Positions 18,307-27,020 of a stretch of DNA of 64,000 bases are shown piece by piece. This DNA comes from Alkalimonas cellulosilytica. GTDB taxonomy: Bacteria > Pseudomonadota > Gammaproteobacteria > Enterobacterales > Alteromonadaceae. The stretch is taken from contig NZ_JAUHLI010000013.1 in NCBI RefSeq assembly GCF_036325985.1, forward strand, positions 71,072-135,071. Direction: 5' to 3'. The notes beneath the pieces were generated by a model. It was not told the DNA's origin. It saw only the letters and a program-made list of their open reading frames with translations, and searched no databases. Position numbers and translations under genes: made by a program. Numbering within the stretch: position 1 is the stretch's first letter; each line of letters opens with the position of its first letter.

Positions 18307-19380
18307 TTAATAAACTTTCACTGTCGATATGGCGATGCCATCTTGCCCACCCCAATCAGATCTGATCTTTATCATTACTCTTCTAGCTTGAGTTGGAGAA
18401 ATACTGATTTGCTTAGTTTCTTCGCCTCGGATCCATGTACCTGAATACACTTGATTCCAGCCTCGTCTTCCTGTTGCGGTACGGGTAACGTAGATTTCAA
18501 AATCTCTAATGAAGCTTTCAGGGTTCCCCGTGTAATTTTCAAGTATTAAGCCCTTAATATCTGAGACGGAATCCCCTAGTGAGAATTCAATGGTTACGGG
18601 GCTCGAGTCAGCTAAATAGCTCCAGAAAGTTGATTTATCATCGTCCACCATGTTAAGCACAGAATCAAGATTGGCTGGCTGGTGACTCCAGCTAACAGGA
18701 GTCAATGCCGCCATTGATTGACTTGATTCATTTTGCTCTAGAAAGGGAGATGACCGGCTTGTTGCAGTACTTACTTGAAAAAATGGCAAGATCGTTTCAA
18801 TTGTACGATCAATTCGAAGAACTCTGCCAAAGCCACTATTGGAATCGACAGACATCAGAACGCCTACAATCGTCGTTCCAAGGAAAACCAAGGATCCGCT
18901 CATACCTTGGAAAAGTAAATCATCGGTAGATTCTGGCTGAACATGCAGCCATACTAAATCCTGACTAGTCATCAAGACTGGTGTAATGTAACGACTACCA
19001 TCGGCAGATATACTGGATATGCTTAATCTACTTGCATTGCCCAAACTTGGGACCTGAGATGGAATTTGCGATAAATTTGCACCGCAATCACGTGTTATGT
19101 TACCTGCTAAGTTCATAATCGCGAGATCGTAGCCAAATGTTTGAAGAAGGTAGGCTTCCCCTCGGCTTCTGATATTTGTAGATGAAATCACATTAGCTTG
19201 AATAAAATCCCCCACAACATGATGTGGGGTAATTAAGTAGCATTGATCCAGTCGCTTAATTAAAAAACCCTGCCCACTTTCGTTTGACTCAACATACACT
19301 TGCGTGACTGGCTGAGCTAATACTGTCAATGAGAAACAAACAGACAAGATTGTAATAAAATAATTGAAGTTATTTCTCAT
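18307..19380 (-). CDS. Secreted trypsin-like serine protease with C-terminal discoidin-like domain
   Basis: 357 aa. A signal peptide (residues 1-22, ending VLAQ) precedes a chymotrypsin-fold domain: LITPHHVVG gives the catalytic His (His54), YDLAIMNL the Asp (Asp85) and QGMSGSLVFLG the Ser (Ser161), in the H-D-S order of the S1 clan. Cys47 and Cys99 may form a disulfide. After a Ser-rich linker, residues about 230-357 look like an F5/8 type C / discoidin-like carbohydrate- or surface-binding beta-sandwich (MVDDDKSTFWSY, VTIEFSLGD, IRDFEIYVTRT). It is the last gene of a three-gene minus-strand operon and overlaps the gene before it by 11 bp. Substrate unknown. Confidence 0.8.
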   Translation of the reverse strand: MRNNFNYFITILSVCFSLTVLAQPVTQVYVESNESGQGFLIKRLDQCYLITPHHVVGDFIQANVISSTNIRSRGEAYLLQTFGYDLAIMNLAGNITRDCGANLSQIPSQVPSLGNASRLSISSISADGSRYITPVLMTSQDLVWLHVQPESTDDLLFQGMSGSLVFLGTTIVGVLMSVDSNSGFGRVLRIDRTIETILPFFQVSTATSRSSPFLEQNESSQSMAALTPVSWSHQPANLDSVLNMVDDDKSTFWSYLADSSPVTIEFSLGDSVSDIKGLILENYTGNPESFIRDFEIYVTRTATGRRGWNQVYSGTWIRGEETKQISISPTQARRVMIKIRSDWGGQDGIAISTVKVY

Positions 19381-20272
19381 GGTGTTCCTTGTTAACTATT
19401 TTCCGAAGAGCGAGGAAGATTTCAAACATTAAAAAAAGAATTGCAAGTAAGCTTGTCATCGAGACAATCACCGGGTCGTTTACAATTCGCTGCCATAAAG
19501 AAGACTTAACCGAATAGCCAGAACTTCCTAGCCGGTACACTCTGGCTATACTCGCATCACCATGGATATTGACCGCTAACATTTCTCCATTAGCATGAAA
19601 CAAAAATCCTCTTACGGTGCTCTCTAAGCCCAGATCAAAGTTTTCGTATAGTTTAACTCTATCGCCAGCGTCAAGCGTAAATTCTCCTGCTTCATATCTA
19701 ACATCACTACCTAAAACTTGTTCGATGATACGTATCTTCCCCTCATGGAGGATGTTCCTGATGCCTGGCGAAACGTCATCACCGATCGAGGTTGTACCGT
19801 AAAAAGGGAGTATGAGCGATTTCTCGGTTTCAATTTCAATTTGTGCATAACTACTAATGTTAATGATTTTTCCATCATCATAAAGTGTAGCTGCTGACTT
19901 ATCCTCGTTGTTGTTTAAAATAACAACTAGAGTATTCCGTGATTCTGAAGTGGTGACTGTTAATTCTGTGCCACCAGTAACTTTTATTGCAAACTCACTT
20001 TCTTGCAAGTTGTAAATTTTATCATTGAAAATGTCATGTAAGGTTCCTTTGTAGTCAAGCTCCCAATGATTTAGAGGATGTTCTAGTGCTTGAATGGCCA
20101 AAACATCAGTCTTGGCTGTAATGCTGTACGCTCTTACTCTTTCTGCAAAAATTATGTATAAAGACAAAGACATAATTAGTGCTATGGTAGCAAAAACAAA
20201 CAAAGTCCCCTTTCTTCCGGCAAGTCGTTTGGAAATCGCAACTATTAGTATATTAGTACGAGTTTTTTTCAT
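19370..20272 (-). CDS. Two-helix membrane protein of unknown function
   Basis: 300 aa. A basic N-terminus and one membrane helix (about residues 23-43) are followed by ~220 residues rich in beta-strand (periplasmic by the positive-inside rule), then a second helix (about 268-288, SMTSLLAILFLMFEIFLAL) and a short basic cytoplasmic tail. No enzyme motif or cysteine pair is visible. It sits between a secreted protein and a secreted protease, overlapping the latter by 11 bp and separated from the former by 1 bp, so the three are surely co-expressed. A membrane anchor or receptor for the other two is a reasonable guess, not shown. Confidence 0.7.
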   Translation of the reverse strand: MKKTRTNILIVAISKRLAGRKGTLFVFATIALIMSLSLYIIFAERVRAYSITAKTDVLAIQALEHPLNHWELDYKGTLHDIFNDKIYNLQESEFAIKVTGGTELTVTTSESRNTLVVILNNNEDKSAATLYDDGKIINISSYAQIEIETEKSLILPFYGTTSIGDDVSPGIRNILHEGKIRIIEQVLGSDVRYEAGEFTLDAGDRVKLYENFDLGLESTVRGFLFHANGEMLAVNIHGDASIARVYRLGSSGYSVKSSLWQRIVNDPVIVSMTSLLAILFLMFEIFLALRKIVNKEHHEK

Positions 20273-20273
20273 T

Positions 20274-20972
20274 TTAGAGGCTAATTGTTAAACTGATAGG
20301 TGGAAGCACGCGTGATCCCTGTCTCCGAACCAAAAGAATATCTCCATGAAAGCTTTCTAAAAGTTCTTTTTTAATACGGCAGGTAGTATCGAAGGATGTT
20401 CTAACGCCGTCTCTTATTCTATTACATCGTATCGATTTGCTTTCTTTAGCATTGGTTAAATTAAGAAAAACATCACTGCGGGATGAGTTCACCATAAGCA
20501 AAATTTCCTCTGAAGTCCCCGAGCCTCTATTAGCAAGGAAAAATTGATTACTGTTGGTTTCAGCACAGTTTCCCTCACTTGCGAGAATTGCTAATTCTTC
20601 TTCTTCAAGTGATCTTAATAATGTTTGATAGCGAGTTGGGTAATTTGCAGTCACGCTGGCGGTGGCTTCTGTCAGATTTGAAACTAAATACGTGTTAGAT
20701 GAGAAATAAGCTCCGTCGCGTGATTGCACTACAAGACAAACTTCTTTAGAGCCTATATTTTGAGGGAGTTGAAATGAAATAGAGCTTGATTCAGCACTAC
20801 TAACAAGCATTACACCAACCAGTGTTCTTCCCGATACAAGTACCGTAGGTTGGTAAGACTCATTGAAAGGTTCGCTAACCAGCTTTGCATTAATAATTTT
20901 TTCTTCGGCAGATAAACCCATCGAAAAAATTACAGCAAGAGTAATTCCGATTAATATGAAAATTTTTTCCAT
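20274..20972 (-). CDS. Exported protein of unknown function, first gene of protease operon
   Basis: 232 aa starting at MEKIFILIGITL (signal peptide to about residue 22, GLSA-EE). The start at 20972 is preferred to 20990 because it gives a normal signal peptide. The mature part is beta-rich with four cysteines (KEVCLVV, EGNCAET, SIRCNRI, DTTCRIK), enough for two disulfides. No known domain recognised. One base separates its stop from the next gene's start codon. Confidence 0.7.
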   Translation of the reverse strand: MEKIFILIGITLAVIFSMGLSAEEKIINAKLVSEPFNESYQPTVLVSGRTLVGVMLVSSAESSSISFQLPQNIGSKEVCLVVQSRDGAYFSSNTYLVSNLTEATASVTANYPTRYQTLLRSLEEEELAILASEGNCAETNSNQFFLANRGSGTSEEILLMVNSSRSDVFLNLTNAKESKSIRCNRIRDGVRTSFDTTCRIKKELLESFHGDILLVRRQGSRVLPPISLTISL

Positions 20973-21361
20973 GCTAACTGAGCAAACCATAGATTTGTTT
21001 CTCTTAATATGGGCTTTAAGCAGCTAATGTGCAAGTAAGTTTTATTAACTTAAGCAAGGCAGTCACTTATCTTAAACTACAGGCTATTAGGCCACGATTT
21101 GATGGTAGGAGTTATTTTAAAATTTGGCCTACAGCTGTTTTCCTTTGAACTGTGTAGATGAACAGAGCTTAAAGTGCAGTTTGAGTTGTAATGATTAATA
21201 TACACATACCTTAGAAAGGTGTCGTGAAAGGTTGTAAGTTGTGTTTTTTTGTGCGATTTTTAATCAGGTCGACGGCCTAGTAACGATCAAAACAGTGCTT
21301 TCGATCTTTTTTGGAGTTGATTTGGTGCATGTGTTGCCAACTCATCAAGGAGGAAATACTT
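20973..21361 (+). other. 389-bp divergent intergenic region
   Basis: Separates the minus-strand protease operon from the plus-strand gene at 21362 and must hold both promoters. A 7-bp inverted repeat TAGGCCA / TGGCCTA (21088-21094, 21125-21131) is a possible operator. AT-rich throughout; no gene supported. Confidence 0.5.
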
Positions 21362-21817
21362 ATGACGTTTTTCAAATTAAATCAGCTTGCTACCACGTTG
21401 CTGACTATATCATTGTTAATAAACTTTAATGTGGCACAAGCCCAGTCTGTATCAGAAAAAAGAGCTGCTCCTCGTGCTATTGGTGAAACAGAAAAAAACC
21501 TCTCACCCCGCGCTTTAAAAATTGAGGGGATAAAAGGGGAGCCTACCATACCTCGCTCCCAGCAGGTGCCTGGAATCGGTAAGGTTTTCTTCCCCGGCGA
21601 CCATTTTTCAGAGGCCTTCCCGGGTGATCATTTTACGACAGGTCAGATCAGCGCATTAAATGCGCAAGGTGTTCGTACTGTCGAGCAATTTCTTAAAGCA
21701 GATGCCGCAGTTATTGGGCGTTTAGTCGATGCGGATGCTCGCACGGTTGGTCAATGGCAGCGCACTATTCACCAGAGCATGCGTGACAATCGTAAAAAGC
21801 CAAACCGAGACCGCTAA
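21362..21817 (+). CDS. Exported small protein with helix-hairpin-helix-like C-terminus
   Basis: 151 aa. AAGGAGG 8 bp upstream fixes ATG 21362. A signal peptide (to about residue 27, NVAQAQ) precedes a proline- and charge-rich linker, a doubled hexapeptide (FFPGDHF then AFPGDHF) and a C-terminal helical unit (ISALNAQGVRTVEQFLKADA, then ADARTVGQWQ) that reads like a helix-hairpin-helix of the kind used for DNA or protein contact. That is unusual for an exported protein, and the resemblance is by eye only. Basic tail (RDNRKKPNRDR). Probably upstream partner of the lipoprotein gene 138 bp later. Confidence 0.65.
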   Translation: MTFFKLNQLATTLLTISLLINFNVAQAQSVSEKRAAPRAIGETEKNLSPRALKIEGIKGEPTIPRSQQVPGIGKVFFPGDHFSEAFPGDHFTTGQISALNAQGVRTVEQFLKADAAVIGRLVDADARTVGQWQRTIHQSMRDNRKKPNRDR

Positions 21818-21955
21818 TTTTTTCACGTCAAAATAATAAGATGAGGTAGCTACTAGGCGACTTCTTCTTACTGACACCGCTTGGTAATTTCGCTTAGTAA
21901 TTTAGAGCTTTGAACCAAGAGCGTTTTTCAATTGGAAATGATGAAAGGAGTTAGC

Positions 21956-22954
21956 ATGCGCTTTAGGAATAGCCATTTCTCGATGAATCAAATCATATGT
22001 ACTGGACTGAGTGTTTTTCTTACTTTGAGTATCATAGGGTGTGGTGATAGTAACCACAGTAAAAGCAGAGCATTTGTAGACCCAGAGCTGCAGTCCTGGT
22101 TAGATGAGTTGAACGAAGGCACATCGGTATTGAATATATCTGGCGCTGTTTCTGCTGGCGGAGAATATACCACAGCAATTGATCCGCGCTATGGTGGGGT
22201 GAGTAGGGATGTGTATCGCCCAGCCATAGGGGGTGGTGCATCTCGCTCAGGAAGTAATGCAGAGGGTCCTTATTCATTAACTATTTATACCGACGCAATA
22301 CATCAAGATGAGCCTGATAATACCGTTCGCGCATGGGTAAACCTAATCCTGCCTAGTGGAGCTGTAGCAGGGAAAAGCTACCAAATCGCCAGTTTTTCTA
22401 CCGCCAATGAGCATCAGGTTCAGGCTCACCTGCGAGGTGATGGGCACGCGTGGACATTTGATCAACAGGTTGAGGGGGAACTGCATTTATTAGAGCTTGG
22501 AGGGAAGCTCACAGCTGCATGGCGTTTTAGTGCTGCCGATGGGAACCGTGACGATGCTGCGAAAGTTTTGGTGCAAGGAGCAGCCCGTGATATTGCATTT
22601 GTTGGCCAACCTGAAGCTCATTATAAATTAACCATCAATGGCGAAACCCAAACTCACTTGGGGCGGGTAGCTATTAACCATGGCAATAATGGTGCTATTC
22701 TAACGATTGGTAACCGGATATCGCTCATGTTACCAAAGGATATTAGCAATGGAGAGTATGCGCTTGCCAGCCGGGCAAGTGAACAGACCCTTCGGGTTAT
22801 TTTATCTCGTTATGACGTAGATAGTATTACCGGGGTTTTGCACCTGGTGGAGCGTGGCGAATTATTCGATGCAGACATTCGATTTGAAACATCAGGTGCC
22901 GATCATGTCGTTCTGGAAGGTCGACTTGAGCAATTAACACTTATTGCTGAGTAA
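21956..22954 (+). CDS. Putative lipoprotein of unknown function
   Basis: 332 aa. ATG 21956 follows AAAGGAG at 5 bp. The N-terminus is a lipoprotein signal with Cys29 in SIIGCGDS. The mature part has two similar-looking beta-rich halves (GPYSLTIYTDAIH... with GEYTLASRASEQ-like turns; AHYKLTINGETQTHL), suggesting an internally duplicated beta-sandwich. No enzymatic motif. Ser+2/Asp after the Cys gives no clear sorting rule here. No family recognised. Confidence 0.65.
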   Translation: MRFRNSHFSMNQIICTGLSVFLTLSIIGCGDSNHSKSRAFVDPELQSWLDELNEGTSVLNISGAVSAGGEYTTAIDPRYGGVSRDVYRPAIGGGASRSGSNAEGPYSLTIYTDAIHQDEPDNTVRAWVNLILPSGAVAGKSYQIASFSTANEHQVQAHLRGDGHAWTFDQQVEGELHLLELGGKLTAAWRFSAADGNRDDAAKVLVQGAARDIAFVGQPEAHYKLTINGETQTHLGRVAINHGNNGAILTIGNRISLMLPKDISNGEYALASRASEQTLRVILSRYDVDSITGVLHLVERGELFDADIRFETSGADHVVLEGRLEQLTLIAE

Positions 22955-23000
22955 CCTGACAGTGTGAATATTCGAACTGCGAAAAGCCTGTTCATATAGA

Positions 23001-23030
23001 AATCAGAGCACTAACGTGCTCTGATTTTAA
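23001..23030 (+). terminator. Terminator after the lipoprotein gene, formed by an ompA-like remnant
   Basis: An 11-bp perfect stem AATCAGAGCAC / GTGCTCTGATT with TAAC loop, followed by TTTAA on the plus strand. It lies 46 bp after the lipoprotein stop. The same hairpin occurs at the 3' end of the ompA-like gene near 27030-27047, from which this copy derives. Confidence 0.65.
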
Positions 23031-23083
23031 CCATGCGGCCAGCTTCGTTCCGGTTGTTGGCACTTGTTGGCATCATGCCAGCC
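23011..23083 (-). pseudogene. Degraded fragment of the 3' end of the ompA-like gene
   Basis: Read on the minus strand this short piece still encodes AGMMPTSANNRNEAGRMVKI followed by RAR and a TAG stop, closely matching the last residues of the OmpA-like protein at 27036-28049 (AGMMAPIASNRNEAGRSLNR...IRAR, stop) with a 7-codon in-frame deletion. No upstream gene body is attached, because scsC's 3' end starts 12 bp away. It is a relic of a second copy or a recombination scar. Confidence 0.8.
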
Positions 23084-23094
23084 TTTCTTGAGTA

Positions 23095-23835
23095 TTACCT
23101 CAACGAAAACTCATGTTCTGCAATCTCAAGTAGTTTTGGGTAAGGTACAAAGCCCGGTATAACTTGTTCACCGATCATAATCGCAGGGGTACCACGGAGC
23201 CCAAAGCCAGTAAAAACAGCCATGTTGCGCTCTACAATTTGCTGGCTTTCTGCTGAGGCAGTTAACAATGCATCATTGCCAGTGCTGGTGCTTATGTGCC
23301 TTAAGGATTCTGATGTATGAAGCCCTGATTTTTTCATTAACAATTGATGTGCTTGTCCAAATTGCGTTTTGTCGCTGAGCCATAAATCCAGCGCTAATAA
23401 AGCTGAGCTGGTTTTTGCACCTGCAGGCTGCTGTTGGCGTAATGGAACCAGAATGTTAATTACCTGTATTGTCGGGTATTTTTCAATTAACTTTTCCAGC
23501 TCTGGTTCCAGTCGCTTACAAAAGGGGCAATCATAGTCGGTAAATACAATAATTTGATGGGCAGCGTTTGCATTCCCCATCACTGGATGCACGGAGTTAT
23601 TGAAAAGCCAGTCCTGATTTTCAGCTAAAAATGCGTCTTTTTTTGTTTTCTGTACCAGATAATTATTCAGTCCCTGATGCATGCTGTTTATTAGCATCGG
23701 GTTGGCGCTTAGCATGGTATTAATCTCACTAAGTTCGCGTTGCTGTTGCTCAGTTAAGCTTTGAGCCTGAAGTGGTGAAGCGATGCTAAGTTGCAAGCCA
23801 CCTATGGTGCACAGCGTCAATAAAAAATTTTTCAT
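23095..23835 (-). CDS. scsC: DsbA-family thiol oxidoreductase, ScsC-like
   Basis: 246-aa periplasmic thioredoxin-fold protein: signal peptide to about residue 25, helical N-terminal extension, then a DsbA-like domain with the active site CPFC at Cys103-Cys106 and a cis-proline in RGTPAIMIG. ScsC proteins are disulfide isomerases or reductases kept reduced by ScsB and tied to copper tolerance in enterobacteria. RBS AAGGA fits ATG 23835. Last gene of the scsB-scsD-scsC unit, so gene order differs from Salmonella scsABCD. Confidence 0.82.
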   Translation of the reverse strand: MKNFLLTLCTIGGLQLSIASPLQAQSLTEQQQRELSEINTMLSANPMLINSMHQGLNNYLVQKTKKDAFLAENQDWLFNNSVHPVMGNANAAHQIIVFTDYDCPFCKRLEPELEKLIEKYPTIQVINILVPLRQQQPAGAKTSSALLALDLWLSDKTQFGQAHQLLMKKSGLHTSESLRHISTSTGNDALLTASAESQQIVERNMAVFTGFGLRGTPAIMIGEQVIPGFVPYPKLLEIAEHEFSLR

Positions 23836-23851
23836 AGAGACAGTCCTTATG

Positions 23852-24388
23852 TTAGTTAAAATGTTTGTAAAACCAGATGCGGGCCTTTAAGCCCAGAGAC
23901 GTCGTAAGCCCTGATGTGACCCAGACAATCTGACCATTGACTACCAACGCAATGGTTGGTGTTACACCCACTTGCCACTGTTCAGTAAGCAGGCCATTCT
24001 GGTCGTTTATCACTGGGAAGTGGTAATCTTTAGCTGTCATATAGTGGTGTAGTTTCTTGTCATCACCTGAGCGCAGGGCGATACTAACCACTGGATAGTT
24101 ATCGTTAAAGCCGTCAATGACTGGTGAGGTCAACTGACAAACCGGACACCAGCTGGCCCAGAAATAAACCAACACAGGTCCTTCGTAGCTAAGGCTCTGT
24201 ACATCATGTCCCTTGCGCTGAATATCCATAAGTAGCTGTTGTACCGGTAACGATTCAGGGACCAGCCGATTGCGGTACCAATCCAGTGCCAGCACCAGCG
24301 CGAATAACAACACACTATAAAGACAAAACCCAATCAGGCGGCGTAGCCAGCGGTTTGTCGGGCTGTTTTGGTTATTTGGCTTGGTCAT
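23852..24388 (-). CDS. scsD: Membrane-anchored TlpA-like thiol oxidoreductase, ScsD-like
   Basis: 178 aa: one N-terminal membrane helix (about residues 17-37) and a periplasmic thioredoxin domain with WASWCPVC (Cys81, Cys84) and cis-Pro in GVTPTIALV. Matches ScsD of the suppressor-of-copper-sensitivity system. Its start overlaps the scsB 3' end by 17 bp and scsC begins 16 bp after its stop, so translation is likely coupled. Confidence 0.82.
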   Translation of the reverse strand: MTKPNNQNSPTNRWLRRLIGFCLYSVLLFALVLALDWYRNRLVPESLPVQQLLMDIQRKGHDVQSLSYEGPVLVYFWASWCPVCQLTSPVIDGFNDNYPVVSIALRSGDDKKLHHYMTAKDYHFPVINDQNGLLTEQWQVGVTPTIALVVNGQIVWVTSGLTTSLGLKARIWFYKHFN

Positions 24389-26480
24389 GGGCTTGCTCCA
24401 ATGCTTGAATGACCACGTCAGTGGTTAAAAGGGTAGGTAAGGCAATACCTTCAGGCGCACCAGGGCCATACACTTTATTAAAGGGAACGCCGAAGGTGTT
24501 GTTACTTTGTAGATAATGGCTGATAGCTGGGTTGCGAACTGTCCAGTCACCGCGTATCCGAACGATACCCGGCTCTGCCAGCGCGTTGTGCACGGGTTGT
24601 TGTAGCAAGACGCCAATTTTGTTTGTTTTACAGGTAATGCACCAATCTGCAGTGATATCAACAAACACCACGTTACCAGCAGTGACAGCAGTATGAATAT
24701 ACTCGTCAGACAGAGGCTCCCAGTCATGATCAGCTGGTAATACCTGCTGCCAACTTTTCGTAGTAAGCAGGAGTACGATACCTGATGCCGCTCCTAGTAA
24801 TGCAAGTGCGCTAAACAGGTAGATAATGATTTTTAGTCCATAGGTTCTTCCTAGTATAAACAAGGTAACCACACCTAAGGTGACCACTAGTAGCGTAAAG
24901 GTTGTGGTGCTAATAAAAGGCGTTAGTAAGCTAAGCAACCATAAGCTGGTTGCAAACATCATGACCGCGAAAAACGGCTTTACCCACAGCATCCAGCGAC
25001 CCGGTTTAGGGAGCCATGCGGCTAATTGTGGCAAAGCAGCGAGCAGTAACCAGGGTAACGCCATGCCTATCCCCAGCGCGGTAAATATAAGTACTATGGT
25101 GATAATGTCCGCTGAAAGTGCAAAAGCAACTGCCGTACCCAAAAAGGGCGCGGTGCAAGGTGTGGCTAATAATGTGGCTAGCATGCCCTGCAAAAAGTGA
25201 CCGGCGTAGCTATTGTTGCCTTTTGTTGCTGCCCAGCTACCTAAAGAGCCCGGTAAACGAACCTCAAAAGCGCCTGCCAGATTTAAAGTAAATAACCAGG
25301 TGACACCTACCATCCCGGCAATAAAGTAAGGGTTTTGGAATTGAATACCCCAGCCGATGCTTTCACCCGACCATTTCAGCAAGCTAAGTGCCAGGGCTAA
25401 CAGCCAGAACGAGGTGACAATACCCATTGCGGAAGCCAGAAACTGCTTTCTGATAGTGCTACTTTGTGTCGGTTTGTTCAGCAGCAAACTCTGCAGTTTT
25501 ATCCCAAGTACTGGTAATACACAGGGCATGATATTCAGGACCAAGCCACCAGCAAGGGCTAATAGTACAACCAAGATCAGTGATCGTTGACTATCCAGAG
25601 GTGCAGAAGTTACCGCGGTTAAGGTAATCGGATACTCAGCAGCGAATGCTTTGTCGGTGACTGTGGCATAAAGCGTTTTGTCTGTCAGATCGGGCAAACC
25701 CAACCAGTGGCTGGCACTCACTACTACACTGAGCTCTCTGCCTGATATGTTGGCAGGTGCAACCTCGTACACTACTTCAGACAACTCATCTTCATTGCTG
25801 TGAATAAACACTTCAGGGGTTGTCCAGCCATGCTCTCGTGCCAGCTGAATGTAGATTTGTCCTGGCTTGTCGGTGATGCCAGCTTGCTTAATGTGCACAT
25901 CCGCAAGTGGTTGCGGTACCTGACTCATTGCCTGGTTAAACAGGAACATCTGTTCTTCATCGGCTTGCAGCGAAGCTAAATCTACCGGAATCTCCAGTTC
26001 AAAGTCTGTTAATACACAGATTGTGGTGCAGCTTGGCATGGTGAGAACGCCTTGCAAAACGGCTGAGGTTGCACCGGGCGTGACTTCCAGTTTCAGCGGA
26101 AAAGTAACGCTTTGCTGATACCCCTGAATGGCAAAACCCTGAACAAAATAACGTGATGGTGCCGGCCAGAACCAATGAATGTCGGCCAGGTTTTTTGAGT
26201 CCGACCATTGAAACGAAGGTGGAATACCACCTTCACCAGGCGCCTGCCAATAGGTTTTCCAGTCGTCATCCAACGCGACCTGCAAGAGTGCGGGCAAGAC
26301 AGCAGAGGATGCATCATAGTCGCCGGTTAGCGTTAATTTTACTGATAAATGAGGTGCTTCAGCTGTTGTTAGCCAACCCGTGCTGGGAGGGTTAGTCAGA
26401 GCGCTCGCGCTATAGAATATGCTGCCAATAAGCCCAAACAACACCCATGGCTTACGCCAGAGCGGATAAAGGTGATACAT
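24372..26480 (-). CDS. scsB: ScsB: DsbD-like thiol:disulfide transmembrane reductase
   Basis: 702 aa in three parts. A periplasmic N-terminal domain with MPSCTTICVL (Cys151, Cys155) follows a signal peptide. A membrane domain of about eight helices carries the paired cysteines of the DsbD family (Cys320 in NIMPCVLP, Cys442 in ATPCTAPF). A C-terminal periplasmic thioredoxin domain has ADWCITCK (Cys614, Cys617). It passes electrons from cytoplasmic thioredoxin to periplasmic partners, here most likely ScsC and ScsD encoded just downstream. RBS AGGAG lies 8 bp before ATG 26480. Confidence 0.88.
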   Translation of the reverse strand: MYHLYPLWRKPWVLFGLIGSIFYSASALTNPPSTGWLTTAEAPHLSVKLTLTGDYDASSAVLPALLQVALDDDWKTYWQAPGEGGIPPSFQWSDSKNLADIHWFWPAPSRYFVQGFAIQGYQQSVTFPLKLEVTPGATSAVLQGVLTMPSCTTICVLTDFELEIPVDLASLQADEEQMFLFNQAMSQVPQPLADVHIKQAGITDKPGQIYIQLAREHGWTTPEVFIHSNEDELSEVVYEVAPANISGRELSVVVSASHWLGLPDLTDKTLYATVTDKAFAAEYPITLTAVTSAPLDSQRSLILVVLLALAGGLVLNIMPCVLPVLGIKLQSLLLNKPTQSSTIRKQFLASAMGIVTSFWLLALALSLLKWSGESIGWGIQFQNPYFIAGMVGVTWLFTLNLAGAFEVRLPGSLGSWAATKGNNSYAGHFLQGMLATLLATPCTAPFLGTAVAFALSADIITIVLIFTALGIGMALPWLLLAALPQLAAWLPKPGRWMLWVKPFFAVMMFATSLWLLSLLTPFISTTTFTLLVVTLGVVTLFILGRTYGLKIIIYLFSALALLGAASGIVLLLTTKSWQQVLPADHDWEPLSDEYIHTAVTAGNVVFVDITADWCITCKTNKIGVLLQQPVHNALAEPGIVRIRGDWTVRNPAISHYLQSNNTFGVPFNKVYGPGAPEGIALPTLLTTDVVIQALEQAHDQAK

Positions 26481-26529
26481 GTGATTTTCTCCTGAAAAAA
26501 GATAAAAGCGTGGTTTTTAAGCCAGCTAT

Positions 26530-26943
26530 CTATTCCAGGAAGCAACAAAATACGGAGTGCGTGCGTCGTTTCGGACGCCAGAATGGTTTAAGTCTGCGCG
26601 GCTTTTGGGGGCGGAATACACCAGCAAACAGCAATAACACAATAAAAAGGATGGCGACAAAATCAGACAAGTCCTGTTGAGCCTGAGTGGGTAGATAGGA
26701 GGTTTTGTCACAGCCTTCAGTGTTGACTGAGTACTTCCCGTCGCTCTGAGAAGCAATAGTGCTTTTTTGCGTGTCAGCCAAAGCCTGCGAATCAGCTGTA
26801 TAGGTTGCCGTCGCAGTTGTACTCAGATTAAGGAGGTTTTGCCAGATTTTCGCACTGCTACCCCAGCATGTGACGAAAACACACAATAGCAGCGCAAAAA
26901 ATATGCGACTGTTATGAAGTTTTCGGTGTATCTGAGAGAGCAT
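26530..26943 (-). CDS. Small membrane protein upstream of scsB, ScsA position
   Basis: 137 aa: an N-terminal hydrophobic segment (RIFFALLLCVFVTCWGSS), a polar Thr/Ala/Gln-rich middle with one Cys (TEGCDKTSYLP), a second membrane helix (FVAILFIVLLLFAGVF) and a very basic tail with two cysteines (HSVFCCFLE). It occupies the place scsA holds in the enterobacterial operon and starts the transcription unit, but I cannot confirm homology. No clear ribosome site precedes the ATG, so the start is uncertain. Confidence 0.6.
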   Translation of the reverse strand: MLSQIHRKLHNSRIFFALLLCVFVTCWGSSAKIWQNLLNLSTTATATYTADSQALADTQKSTIASQSDGKYSVNTEGCDKTSYLPTQAQQDLSDFVAILFIVLLLFAGVFRPQKPRRLKPFWRPKRRTHSVFCCFLE

Positions 26944-27020
26944 CGCGTCATGTCATTTGTTTAATTAGCAACAAGCCTAACAGAACCATAAGGTGATTAG
27001 AATAGATATCGGCCTTTTAG

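Noticed and set aside
17129..22954. Integrated prophage or transposon
   Set aside because: No integrase, transposase, capsid or terminal inverted repeats seen; only composition and gene content are unusual.
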